In this document: piece by piece, positions 7,859 to 15,463 of the stretch
Position numbering within the stretch: position 1 is the first letter of the stretch
Layout: every line of letters begins with the position of its first letter
NCBI GenBank assembly: GCA_937952895.1
Contig: CALFYC010000001.1
Span: 1 to 22,498 of the forward strand
Length of the DNA: 22,498 nt
From: an uncultured Neisseriaceae bacterium
Lineage (GTDB): Bacteria; Pseudomonadota; Gammaproteobacteria; Burkholderiales; UBA11063
Direction: 5' to 3'
Position numbers and translations under genes: made by a program
Notes under the pieces: generated by a model
Database searches by the model: none
What the model was told of the DNA's origin: nothing
The model's input: only the letters and a program-made list of their open reading frames with translations

Positions 7859-8404
7859 TTAAAGATGACCATCAATATTTTTCTGTATTAAACATAAATC
7901 ACTATAACTGCAATAAATATTACTGCATTGATAATCACCAATAGGCTTTGTTTCTGGAGACTTACAGTAGTCTTCATATTTTGTTTTATAAATTAGTCCA
8001 AGTTTATATTTTTCATGCACTTGACTATCTGTATATTTATGCTGGAATTCTGGATCTGGAATTTTCTTTTGTCTTAAAAATCCAACTAAAGATTCAAATC
8101 TATTCTTAATGGCACGATAAGATATTCTTCTATCAATATAAACCAAAGGTTGACCATAAAAATTTGAAGTAGTAATTCTTGGATAGATTTCATCATTCTC
8201 TTCATGTATGTGAATATGAAATTCCTTATTATTTTCAGGCCCACTACATGACCTGTCTATGTAATTTAATATTACACAATCAACTTGATCTCTAAAGGTA
8301 CACAAATAAATAAAGGATTGTAATAAATTAGAATCTTTTGGTCTTGGAGGATTATCTTTACTTCCGCAAATTTCTTTTTTGGCAGAATAATTGCTTCCGC
8401 TATA
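7859..8404 (-). CDS. Cas4/RecB-like PD-(D/E)XK nuclease, exon 2
   Basis: 181 aa plus stop, starting YSGSNYSAKKEICG directly after the intron. With exon 1 (ending VENKT) this gives T-YSGSNYSAKKEI, matching the strand-helix that follows the E-x-K motif in Cas4/RecB-type nucleases. KDSNLLQSFIYL supplies the family's conserved Gln helix. The C-terminus has QCSNIYCSYSDLC, the likely iron-sulfur ligands. A frame-compatible ATG upstream at 8419 lies inside the intron, so the exon might also be translated alone, but it would lack the catalytic residues. It ends 16 bases before the primase-helicase start. Confidence 0.85.
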   Translation of the reverse strand, partial: YSGSNYSAKKEICGSKDNPPRPKDSNLLQSFIYLCTFRDQVDCVILNYIDRSCSGPENNKEFHIHIHEENDEIYPRITTSNFYGQPLVYIDRRISYRAIKNRFESLVGFLRQKKIPDPEFQHKYTDSQVHEKYKLGLIYKTKYEDYCKSPETKPIGDYQCSNIYCSYSDLCLIQKNIDGHL

Positions 8405-9176
8405 CTTTGTGTTCGACATGATTCGTTAATTCATGCCCGCTTAATATTTTGTATTTCCAATAATAGCCATAGCCAGTTTTAGTTTTACCAGTTAAAGCTT
8501 TTGTGATTCCATTGGCATTAGTTCCCAAAAAGGACGAAGCCAATGCAATAGAACCAAACTCTGTTTCGTTTCCATTCTTATCAATCATAATTATTGCTTT
8601 TGCATTATGATGAGCAGGACCTTTATTGTGGGAATTAGCCATCTTGACTTTAGTTTCCTCGGAATGTTGCTTGTTTAACATAGATCTATGCTTAGAATTA
8701 ATATCTTCTTGGCTCATTTTTGAATATCGTAAAATAGCAGCTTTTCGCATATTTTCACAATGCGCTTCGGAAAGTCTCACTCCGCTCAATCTAAGTCTAG
8801 ATTTAGCTCCAATTTTAATTTTATGTTCTTTGGAAAACGTCCTTCCTTTTAATGAATTACTAATTTTATCTTTGGATGATTGAGTATGAGATTTTCCAGT
8901 AAATGCAGCTCCAGCACTGCCACCAGTGCACATATTGACACACCTAGGATTTTTTAACCATTCTGCATCCACTAGCAATTCTTCAATCTCTAAACATTCT
9001 GCAAGAGTTCCTTCAAAAATAGACTCATATATAACGTTTTGAATCCCAAAATGTCTTATAAGTTGTCCACATAATTGCTTAGAGCGCGAATGTTGATTCA
9101 ATCTTGAATTCAAATTTTTAGTAATCCCAATATAAATTCTAGAATCAGGAAATACAATTTTATATACATAACACAT
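8400..9176 (-). CDS. Intron-encoded GIY-YIG homing endonuclease (NUMOD3/NUMOD1-type)
   Basis: 258 aa from the ATG at 9176 (MCYVYKIV); an in-frame ATG four codons upstream is possible. GIY-YIG residues are VYKIVFPDSRIYIGIT near the N-terminus, then GTLAECLEIEELL and CTGGSAG. NUMOD3-like repeats follow (TGKSHTQSSKDKISNSLKG, FSKEHKIKIGAKSR, HSEETKVKMANSHNKG). The C-terminus (about 190-245) is a NUMOD1/IENR1-like helix-turn-helix module ending YGYYWKY. It lies between P9 and the 3' splice site of the nuclease intron. Its coding frame runs across the splice site, and its TAG stop lies inside exon 2, so only unspliced RNA encodes the complete protein. Confidence 0.87.
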   Translation of the reverse strand: MCYVYKIVFPDSRIYIGITKNLNSRLNQHSRSKQLCGQLIRHFGIQNVIYESIFEGTLAECLEIEELLVDAEWLKNPRCVNMCTGGSAGAAFTGKSHTQSSKDKISNSLKGRTFSKEHKIKIGAKSRLRLSGVRLSEAHCENMRKAAILRYSKMSQEDINSKHRSMLNKQHSEETKVKMANSHNKGPAHHNAKAIIMIDKNGNETEFGSIALASSFLGTNANGITKALTGKTKTGYGYYWKYKILSGHELTNHVEHKV

Positions 9177-9470
9177 ATTTATTACCATAATGTGTTTTAT
9201 TAAGCAGCTCTATGTCACCATAGAGTTCGGACTATATCTTCACCCTTCTTTTTTAAGTTAGGGGCTAACCACTTCCACTCACTTGAGTGTACGAGCACTG
9301 CGCTCTAGTCTCTGAACCTTCCTTGCTTAGCAAGGCTTGGCTGCTGATTGTCTTATTGGGGCGAACTAGTAAGTTTTACTAGTTTGGTAATTATACTGCC
9401 AATAAGAGTTCCCAGCAATTCAATTAGTTATTTTTGTATGCAATTTCTCACATACCGACCCATAGCATTA
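8405..9470 (-). ncRNA. Group I intron in the Cas4-like nuclease gene
   Basis: 1066 nt. Minus-strand core elements: P, AATTGCTGGGAACTC (9406-9420); Q, AATCAGCAGCC (9339-9349); R, GGTTCAGAGACTA (9306-9318); S, AAGATATAGTCC (9229-9240). P9 is CTCTATG-GTGA-CATAGAG with a GNRA loop. The 5' exon ends GACU, which pairs with GGUC at about 14 nt into the intron, giving the U-G pair expected at the 5' splice site. The terminal hairpin with TAACGA lies at 8417-8435, and the intron ends GAACACAAAG. The P to S core (9229-9420) is gene-free; nearly all the rest of the intron is the GIY-YIG gene. Confidence 0.9.
8417..8435 (-). other. Conserved terminal intron hairpin (UAACGA loop), nuclease intron
   Basis: CATGA and TCATG close a loop ATTAACGAA. 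TAACGA ends 18 nt before the splice site. The hairpin is also codons of the GIY-YIG gene, so the same bases serve protein and ribozyme. Confidence 0.75.
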
Positions 9471-9866
9471 AGTCTTGTTTTCTACAATATACTTACCAGT
9501 ACCAGTAGTAGGGTTGTAATTTGGACCCTTTATCAATATATCTATTTCGCCAGAGACAATCAAGTCTGTATTAACAAACTTTACATTGTTTGCTAACCAT
9601 AATCCCATCTCTTTTAATTGCTCTGTTAAATAAGATTCCCATATATTTCCAGAAGCAAATATCCACTGGGAATATAAAGTTGGAGGATTTGACTCTTGAT
9701 AACCAGCAAACTTATAGTATTGCTGTCTTATACAAGAACCAACAACACTTTTATCGTCAATTTGATTTACACAAGAAGCACTAGATGGATAAAAAGATGG
9801 AAATCTCTCGGTTTTAATATGAGAACCACTCATTAAATGTTGATTTATCAAATCATTTAAATACAT
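9471..9866 (-). CDS. Cas4/RecB-like PD-(D/E)XK nuclease, exon 1
   Basis: 132 aa from the ATG at 9866. FYPSSASC and GSCIRQQYY near the start resemble the Cas4/AddB-type entry motif with a cysteine (C45) that can join an iron-sulfur cluster. ASGNIWESYL is the GxxxH-type helix, with Trp where His is usual. Catalytic strands are SGEIDILI (D109) and YIVENKT (E129, K131). A stop follows directly in the intron, so unspliced RNA gives an inactive fragment. Spliced to exon 2 the protein is 313 aa. It probably acts as a DNA exonuclease or end-processing enzyme in replication or recombination. Its start overlaps the end of the 88-aa gene by 10 bases. Confidence 0.87.
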
Positions 9867-10123
9867 TTTTTACTTTCTATTAAAAAATTTTTTTGTGCAG
9901 TGTCTATTGCACTAATTTGTAAAATGCTTGCATCACACAAGCATTTTGTTATAGCTTCTACTTTTAATGTTGTAGCTGCCATAACTGGCAACGATTGCTT
10001 CAAGGTTTCTTCTATAGCAGTTAATCTTTTTGCAATAGCATCTAACTCATAAGACAGCATTGTAATTGGTTTGCCAGTATGTCTTTTAAAAACAGCATTT
10101 AGCTCTTTTAATAATTCAGACAT
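9857..10123 (-). CDS. Hypothetical protein, 88 aa, helical
   Basis: I do not recognise it. The start codon overlaps the dnaE stop (TAATG), so translation is probably coupled to the polymerase. The protein looks almost wholly alpha-helical with heptad-like hydrophobic spacing (ELDAIAKRLTAIEETLKQSL), suggesting a small coiled-coil or dimerising protein. Two or three cysteines occur near the C-terminus. No catalytic motif is visible. Confidence 0.55.
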   Translation of the reverse strand: MSELLKELNAVFKRHTGKPITMLSYELDAIAKRLTAIEETLKQSLPVMAATTLKVEAITKCLCDASILQISAIDTAQKNFLIESKKCI

Positions 10124-11328
10124 TATTTAGTATCTATTCTTGTTATATAAATATCAGGAATCTTATTAAAATCTCTAATCATTTCTATTTGATCAGAATT
10201 ATTTATAGGAACTGACTTTACAAATAGTATTATATTGTCAATATCAATATAAAGATCCAAAAACGTGGTTCCGTCTGATTGATAATATTGATCAATTTTA
10301 TTTTGTATTGTTTTTAATCTGACAGAAGAAGGAATTCCAATAATATGTAATCCTATTTTTTTATGGACTTTTGTGTAAGCAATATTTGACTTTTGTATTT
10401 TTAAAGAAAGGTCAAAAGCATTTAAAACAACACTACTAAATCCCCTATCACCAACAGTAAAATCAGCAAATGCCATAATGTATTTATTTTCAACACAAAA
10501 ACTACTACATTTATTCCAGACTTCTGCAAAAAAAGTTAAACTAAATAAAGATCCTTCATGATCCCTACAATCAACAAATGCCATAATGTTGCCATTTTTT
10601 AATTGATGTTTTTTAACTTTTAAGATTTCACATAAAACATAACTTCTAAATTTAACAGAAGTGTTCTCTATTTTGCTTTCTATATATTTTACTGGATAGA
10701 AATCTTCTTCTACTATTGAACCTATAATATCAAAAGGATTACCAGAAATATAAATACCCATAAGCTCTTTTTCTTTTTGCAAAATATCAAAAACAGAATA
10801 CTCTTCAATATTGGTATTAAAATATTCAGACTCTTTATTTATAAAATTCAAAATATAATCTTCTGAAAAATCTTTTAATTTGCCATTATTGGTAAAATCT
10901 AAAATAAACTTTTCAAATGATTGTTCCATTGAAGAGTGCTTAATTCCAAAACAATCAAGAGATCCAGTATTAATAAGAGCTTCTATTGTTTTCTTATTGG
11001 CACTTTTATTTATAATTGATTTAATTAAAAAATCAGAAAAAGAAGTAAATGGTCTTATGTCCATAATCTTTTTAACAACAGAAGGCCCAAGTCCTTTTAT
11101 ACCATTAAATCCAAAAAGTATTGATCCATCTTGGGAAATTGTAAAACCATTAGAAGAGAAATTAATATCTGGTGGCAATACATTTAGTCCATTAAATCTT
11201 GCATCATCAATATATTTTGATTTTTGATCTGGGTCATCTTCTAAAGAAATACAAGCAGCAAAAAATTCAGAAGGATAATTAGTCTTTAAATAAGCCGTAT
11301 AATAGGTTAAATGAGAATAAGAAATACT
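10123..11328 (-). CDS. dnaE: DNA polymerase III alpha-like (DnaE) C-terminal chain, exon 3
   Basis: 401 aa plus stop. It begins SISYSHLTYYTAYLKTNYP after exon 2 (ending FNLSH), restoring the family sequence FNxSHAxxYxxxxYxxAYLKxxYP. Next come FNGIKGLGPSVV, a helix-hairpin-helix region that binds DNA (about 70-110), the beta-binding and tail region, and an OB-fold stretch (KSYVLCEI-like, then KNGNIMAFVDCRDHEG, about 245-285). The upstream ATG at 11385 lies in the intron, so an apparent independent start there is misleading. The exon encodes the fingers end and tail of the replicative polymerase and is followed without gap by the 88-aa gene. Confidence 0.9.
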   Translation of the reverse strand, partial: SISYSHLTYYTAYLKTNYPSEFFAACISLEDDPDQKSKYIDDARFNGLNVLPPDINFSSNGFTISQDGSILFGFNGIKGLGPSVVKKIMDIRPFTSFSDFLIKSIINKSANKKTIEALINTGSLDCFGIKHSSMEQSFEKFILDFTNNGKLKDFSEDYILNFINKESEYFNTNIEEYSVFDILQKEKELMGIYISGNPFDIIGSIVEEDFYPVKYIESKIENTSVKFRSYVLCEILKVKKHQLKNGNIMAFVDCRDHEGSLFSLTFFAEVWNKCSSFCVENKYIMAFADFTVGDRGFSSVVLNAFDLSLKIQKSNIAYTKVHKKIGLHIIGIPSSVRLKTIQNKIDQYYQSDGTTFLDLYIDIDNIILFVKSVPINNSDQIEMIRDFNKIPDIYITRIDTK

Positions 11329-12523
11329 CTTACTACTCCCAGTCTCCTGGGCCATGTAAACATGTTGTAGTCTGGACCGTACCACATCCCCTAAATTAAT
11401 AGTAGGGATTCCATTGGCGGCCTCTGAGAGCTTGCCATGTCGTATAAACGATTTAGGCCTATCTCTGCTGATTGTCTCTATTTATTGCATTTTCAGATAT
11501 TTATAAAGTTTCCAATATAAATTACTAACAATAACCTAACGAGAGTTTCCAGCATATTCTGGATTTTCATCAGTCATTACTGACTGATGCCACAGTTTTA
11601 AAATTAGTATTAAAATGATTTTGAATAAGATTATATTTTCTAGACATTCCAAAATTTCCTCGATATATAGAATTGGCAAGTATAGCTATATTAGCAGGCT
11701 TAGCAGAATTTAATTCCCATAAAACATCATTAATTTTACGTTTATTAATATCTCGCATACCTATAACATTCAAAGCCCAAATACACCAATCTATAAAATT
11801 TTCAGATGCAGATATAATTCTAAAATACATAGAAGATGAATTATTGGATGGAAAACCTAATGTACCATCACCATCTATAATACCTCTTAGTATTTGAGGT
11901 AAATATATTAATTCATCACAAGAAAGCCTTGGTCCTTCTAGGGTGTGAGTTTTATTTTCCACAACACCTAGTCTTTTTAAATCATTAACCATTTCCACAG
12001 AAGCCAATACAACTCTGTATTCCGTAGATCTATTGATAAGATTGCCATTAGGTCCTATGTTGTTAGAATTTCTATTAACCACTTGAATTGGCTTTCCAGT
12101 ACAAAGAGAAATATATTCAGCAGCATCTTTATCTACCGAGCTATATCCAATTACATCTACCACTCCATCCTTTCGATGAGTAATCCAACCATCAGTTAAT
12201 AGTAACCCTAAATAATAGGCTTTCCATTCCGTATCTATTTTTTTAAAAATATCAGTATTATAAATAATTGTCTGAGAATTTTTATTTTGTCCAGTTCTTA
12301 ATTTGACACCAATTCTAGTCAGTTTATCACTAATAGATTTTGGTGTTTTATAGCCAAATATTTTAGCTATTTCCATACAACTCATTCCTGAGTCATATAA
12401 TCTTTTCATTTCATTTTCTTGCATATATAATCTCCATGCACAATATTATTTTAAATGATTTATAAAATCAACTAATAAATAATAGCATGTAATTAAATAT
12501 ACTCAATACTATTTTAACAGTTT
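11329..12523 (-). ncRNA. Group I intron 2 in the dnaE catalytic gene
   Basis: 1195 nt, between FNLSH and SISYSH. Minus-strand core: P, ATGCTGGAAACTC (11543-11555); Q, AATCAGCAGAGATAGGCC (11456-11473); R, GCTCTCAGAGGCC (11419-11431); S, GGTACGGTCCAGAC (11370-11383). R GGCC and S GGUC can form P7 with one G-U pair. A hairpin CCCAG-GAGA-CTGGG lies just before the 3' end, and the intron ends GTAGTAAG. The LAGLIDADG gene lies 5' of the core. This intron lacks the UAACGA terminal hairpin found in the other four and has a different P7, so it belongs to a separate lineage. Confidence 0.83.
11570..12424 (-). CDS. Intron-encoded LAGLIDADG homing endonuclease with N-terminal HTH
   Basis: 284 aa, ATG at 12424 preceded by GGAG at 7 bases. 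Residues 1-45 are a helix-turn-helix of the resolvase/Hin-like kind (LYDSGMSCMEIAKIFGYKT). Two dodecapeptide motifs follow: YYLGLLLTDGW (70-80, acidic D78) and ILRGIIDGDGTLG (178-190, D186). A monomeric two-motif enzyme of this kind cuts a long asymmetric site, presumably the intronless dnaE exon junction. Its motif positions nearly match those of the other LAGLIDADG enzyme at 13755-14603, though the sequences differ, so the two are distant relatives. It ends 15 bases before the intron P element. Confidence 0.92.
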   Translation of the reverse strand: MQENEMKRLYDSGMSCMEIAKIFGYKTPKSISDKLTRIGVKLRTGQNKNSQTIIYNTDIFKKIDTEWKAYYLGLLLTDGWITHRKDGVVDVIGYSSVDKDAAEYISLCTGKPIQVVNRNSNNIGPNGNLINRSTEYRVVLASVEMVNDLKRLGVVENKTHTLEGPRLSCDELIYLPQILRGIIDGDGTLGFPSNNSSSMYFRIISASENFIDWCIWALNVIGMRDINKRKINDVLWELNSAKPANIAILANSIYRGNFGMSRKYNLIQNHFNTNFKTVASVSND

Positions 12524-13570
12524 ATGGGATAAATTAAAAGAATATCTTGAAAATTCTTCCATTTCATTAAAGAGCTTTTCAACTTTATTTGCATCATGCC
12601 CTTTTGTAACGGCACCATTTACAAAATCATTCTTAAGAGCAACCAGTGCGTCACGATCCTTTTTGGCAGTTGCGCGTCTTAGTTCATCTGCTTTTGGACC
12701 ACTAAATCCACACATATCCATAGAGAGTCTTGAAAGTTGTTCTTGATAAACTAAAAAATTATACGTTTTATCAAAAATATAATTATATTCAGGAAAAGGA
12801 AAATCGAATGTTTCAATACCATTACAAGCCTTAATATAATTTTGAACTAATCCAGGAATATTTAATGGGCCAGGTCGATAAATAGCAATAACATTACTTA
12901 TATCATATATATTTTTTGGATTACATTTGTAAGCAAATTCAGTGATACCAGCAGCTTCCATCTGAAACACACCTAAAGTATTCTTAGCAATAAATAACTT
13001 ATAGGTAGCTTCATCATCTAATGGAATCATTTGCATATTTAAGTCTAATTTTTTAGTTTGCTTAATATAATCAAATGTTTGCTGAATGACAGACAAAGTT
13101 TTTAAGCCCAATATATCAATCTTTAAAAACCCAATATCTTCTACGACATGAGCATCAAATTGAGTTACTGGCATATCCTTAGAAGAGAATAATGGTGCAT
13201 ATTTATATACTGGCTCATCTGCTAATATAACACCAGCAGCATGTATGCCGAGAGACTTTACGCATCCTTCCATCTCTCTAGCCATATCCACAATCTCTTT
13301 AATCTGAGGATCTTTATTGTAAAGCTCTAACAATTCAGAACTTTCTTTTAAAGATTGATCTACAGATTCATATCCAGCAGATTCTGGAATAAGTTTGGCT
13401 AATTGATTACTTGTAGCAAAAGGTATTTCCATAATTCTACAAATATCTTTAAATAAGCCTCTACCCTGAGAAACAGAAAATGTTCCTATATGTGAAAATC
13501 CTTCTTTATATTTATCTTTAAGATACTGTAAAACTAAATCCCTTTTGTTGTGAGCAAAATCTGAATCTAT
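12524..13570 (-). CDS. dnaE: DNA polymerase III alpha-like (DnaE) C-terminal chain, exon 2 (palm and fingers)
   Basis: 349 aa, starting IDSDFAHNKRDLVLQYL. The first residues complete the PDIDxDF motif, with the second catalytic aspartate in IDSDF. HIGTFSVSQGRGLFKDICRI matches the family's xxxTFGTxxxRxxxRDVxR segment. IGFLKIDILGLKTL carries the third catalytic aspartate. GVFQMEAAG, IAIYRPGP, LVYQEQLSRLSMDMCGFSG and ADELRRATAKKD are the canonical fingers and nucleotide-binding blocks. The first in-frame ATG is 46 codons in, so an ATG-based ORF call misses the conserved beginning. Reading on into intron 2 adds four residues before a stop. Confidence 0.93.
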
Positions 13571-13581
13571 CTTTGTGTTCA

Positions 13582-13602
13582 GAAAGCGTCGTTAGTGCTT
13601 TC
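13582..13602 (-). other. Conserved terminal intron hairpin (UAACGA loop), dnaE intron 1
   Basis: GAAAGC and GCTTTC close a loop ACTAACGAC. TAACGA ends 18 nt before the splice site. Here the hairpin is outside the endonuclease gene. Confidence 0.78.
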
Positions 13603-13754
13603 TCGGATAATTAATCCAGCTTGCAATCACTTGCAAGAACAGGTCATATCATTACCCTTAACTTAATAATAGGGTATCGCGCGCTTCTGCCCACTTGGGC
13701 TCTACTCCCTCCACAGGGATGACCGTCACACATTTATGATATTATAATATCAAT

Positions 13755-14603
13755 TTAGCTCGATATTGGCTCTTTTGAGCTATCCATCGAATTCACGCGA
13801 TTCACGTTATCCATTACTGGATAAAGGGACTGTAACATTTTATATCTATCATATTTTCTAGATAAAAATACATTAGCATTATTATAAATTAAATTAAGTT
13901 TAGACAATACGGATATATTGCCACCATAATCAAGCGAATATGAATTTTTATTATCTTTGTTTCTTTTTTGCAATTTACAATTAGTTTTAAAAATCAATTG
14001 AATCCAATCAAGGATTTCTTTTGTTCCTTCAAAACGCAGCTTATAAGAGTCGACATATTTTGTCTTAGAAACAGATATGCTACCATCACCATCCATATAT
14101 CCTCTAATAAAATGCATAAGCAAATTATCTGGAATATTCTTAGGAGGTAATAAAATTAAAGACTTGTTGTAAAAAACACCGTTATGAATAAGGTCTGAAA
14201 TTAACATATCAGATTTAATAACAACCCTAGAACCATAGACGTCTTTGTATCCTGAATACTTGTATGTGTTAATTGGATAAGTAGACTTAATGCTTTCTGA
14301 AAATTTATAAAGATGGTCTTTATCAATCTCGGATAAAGTTATTCCAAGATTATTATTTGATATATAGCCATCTGCATAAATAAAGCCCAACCAATAGGCT
14401 TTTTCTTCAGTATCAATTGTTTTAAAAAATTGCTCATTGCAAGTATATTTTCTACTATTTTCTTTATTAGACCTAATATTAACATTAGACTTTTTAAGTA
14501 GGTGGTATACTGTACTGGCGCTCATATTCATTATCTCTGCTATTTTAACAGTAGATAATTTTTCATTTACATAATAATGCTGAATTTGTTGTATTTTATC
14601 CAT
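13755..14603 (-). CDS. Intron-encoded LAGLIDADG homing endonuclease with N-terminal HTH
   Basis: 282 aa, ATG at 14603 with GGAG ten bases upstream. Residues 1-45 form a helix-turn-helix (YVNEKLSTVKIAEIMNMSAS, TVYHLLKKSNVNIR). The two LAGLIDADG motifs are YWLGFIYADGY (70-80, D78) and HFIRGYMDGDGSIS (164-177, D173). The enzyme would target the intronless dnaE catalytic-site coding sequence, a site highly constrained in the host gene. The gene lies in the 5' part of the intron and its last ~13 codons are shared with the P and Q ribozyme elements, so its C-terminus is under RNA-level constraint. Confidence 0.92.
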   Translation of the reverse strand: MDKIQQIQHYYVNEKLSTVKIAEIMNMSASTVYHLLKKSNVNIRSNKENSRKYTCNEQFFKTIDTEEKAYWLGFIYADGYISNNNLGITLSEIDKDHLYKFSESIKSTYPINTYKYSGYKDVYGSRVVIKSDMLISDLIHNGVFYNKSLILLPPKNIPDNLLMHFIRGYMDGDGSISVSKTKYVDSYKLRFEGTKEILDWIQLIFKTNCKLQKRNKDNKNSYSLDYGGNISVLSKLNLIYNNANVFLSRKYDRYKMLQSLYPVMDNVNRVNSMDSSKEPISS

Positions 14604-14661
14604 ACTTATTAATCTCCAAATTGATTTTGATTAATAGTAAAATAGAATATAAAAGTTGTCA

Positions 14662-14961
14662 ATCTGGGCTAGTACCACCTTTGGTTTTTATTCTAGAAGT
14701 AGGCTTCTCATTTGTAAGACCAATAAGATAAGCTATATTAGAATTATTTTTATTGCTTAAGCCACTAACTTTCTTTATAAATAAGTTATATAAATAATCA
14801 TCAAGATTATGAACCTCAAGATGATTCAATTCAAAATTTATATTATATTTATTTTGAATATAAAAATCACTATCAGTAAAATATATATCTATTAAATTTC
14901 TTAATTTTAATTCTTTAGATAAAACATTCAAAGTAAGATGCCTCACTTCTGTAAGATGCAA
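14662..14961 (-). CDS. dnaE: DNA polymerase III alpha-like (DnaE) C-terminal chain, exon 1
   Basis: 100 aa in frame, ending TSRIKTKGGTSPD. The final PD carries the first catalytic aspartate of PDIDxDF once spliced to exon 2 (IDSDF). The residues before about position 85 are not recognisable as DnaE. The only open start is a TTG at 14961, directly after an in-frame stop and 47 bases inside the previous gene; a GTG six codons later is an alternative. The chain made from exons 1-3 would be about 850 aa. It holds all three catalytic aspartates but lacks the PHP domain and the RGSAAG-type segment, which are on the separate N-terminal chain (15460-16779). Confidence 0.75.
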
Positions 14962-15463
14962 AATTTATAATTTTATCATAATAGTCTTTAGTACAAACAC
15001 CAACCAAACAATTGGATTGCATGTCATACTGAAGATCTAAAATGGACTTAACAAACAATGAAGCTTGAGTCAATAAAGGGTGGTCGTATAATAAAGAAAC
15101 CCTATAACATAAATTTGCAGGGGTAAAAAATAAAGAGTAAACACAATTATATAAAGTTAAAATTTTCATAAGAGTTATGGCAGACATCTTACAAGCCTTT
15201 TTATGAGGAAAGATTTTGCCTTCTATGATGTTATTTTTATTTATATAAGAAACAATAATTCCAATATCAATACCATTTTTATTAACTATAAAAACAGAAT
15301 TCATATCTGTGCCAACAGCAAAAGAAATTAATGGCTCTACAGTAGTATGTTTAAAATCATAATCCATAATACAGGTATCATTTATACCTATATCGTTAAA
15401 GATACAGTCAGAAATAAAAGCATAGTCATACAATGATGGATTTCTGCAATTTACTTTGTTCAT
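14915..15463 (-). CDS. Hypothetical protein, 182 aa, between the two DnaE halves
   Basis: The ATG overlaps the stop of the N-terminal DnaE chain (TTATGA), so it is translationally coupled to it. I see no homing-endonuclease motif, no intein motif and no catalytic DNA-enzyme motif. The pattern in the middle (FIVNKNGIDIGIIVS, then EGKIFPHKKACKMSAI, then FTPANLCYRV) loosely resembles the strand-helix order of GNAT-type acyltransferases, including an Asn before the last helix, but this is weak. It shows normal coding composition and no frame damage. Its position inside a broken polymerase gene is the notable feature. Confidence 0.55.
   Translation of the reverse strand: MNKVNCRNPSLYDYAFISDCIFNDIGINDTCIMDYDFKHTTVEPLISFAVGTDMNSVFIVNKNGIDIGIIVSYINKNNIIEGKIFPHKKACKMSAITLMKILTLYNCVYSLFFTPANLCYRVSLLYDHPLLTQASLFVKSILDLQYDMQSNCLVGVCTKDYYDKIINFASYRSEASYFECFI

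Larger units (their letters stand above)
13571..14661 (-). ncRNA. Group I intron 1 in the dnaE catalytic gene, between the catalytic aspartate codons
   Basis: 1091 nt. The junction is exact: exon 1 ends SPD (GAT) and exon 2 begins IDSDF, so the intron splits PD-ID. Minus-strand core: P, AATTCGATGGATAGCTC (13777-13793); Q, GAGCCAATATCGAGC (13758-13772), with P pairing TCGAT to ATCGA and GCTC to GAGC; R, GTGTGACGGTCATC (13718-13732); S, AATGATATGACCT (13641-13653), P7 being GGTCAT with ATGACC. P9 is CTTGCAA-GTGA-TTGCAAG. A terminal hairpin carries TAACGA, and the intron ends CTGAACACAAAG. The P element overlaps the last codons of the endonuclease gene. Confidence 0.85.

Noticed and set aside
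8400..9866. CRISPR-associated Cas4
   Set aside because: The nuclease is Cas4/RecB-like, but there are no CRISPR repeats or other cas genes; it fits a phage replication or recombination nuclease.
10880..11227. Plus-strand ORF of 115 aa, and other plus-strand ORFs such as 453-653, 759-971, 8626-8883 and 18240-18545
   Set aside because: All lie antisense to genes with recognised conserved domains and show no protein motifs. They are by-products of AT-rich coding sequence.
12509..13432. Independent start of DnaE at the ATG at 13432, and of exon 3 at 11385
   Set aside because: The conserved IDSDF...GTF...RDICR sequence continues upstream of that ATG to the splice site, and the ATG at 11385 lies inside the intron.
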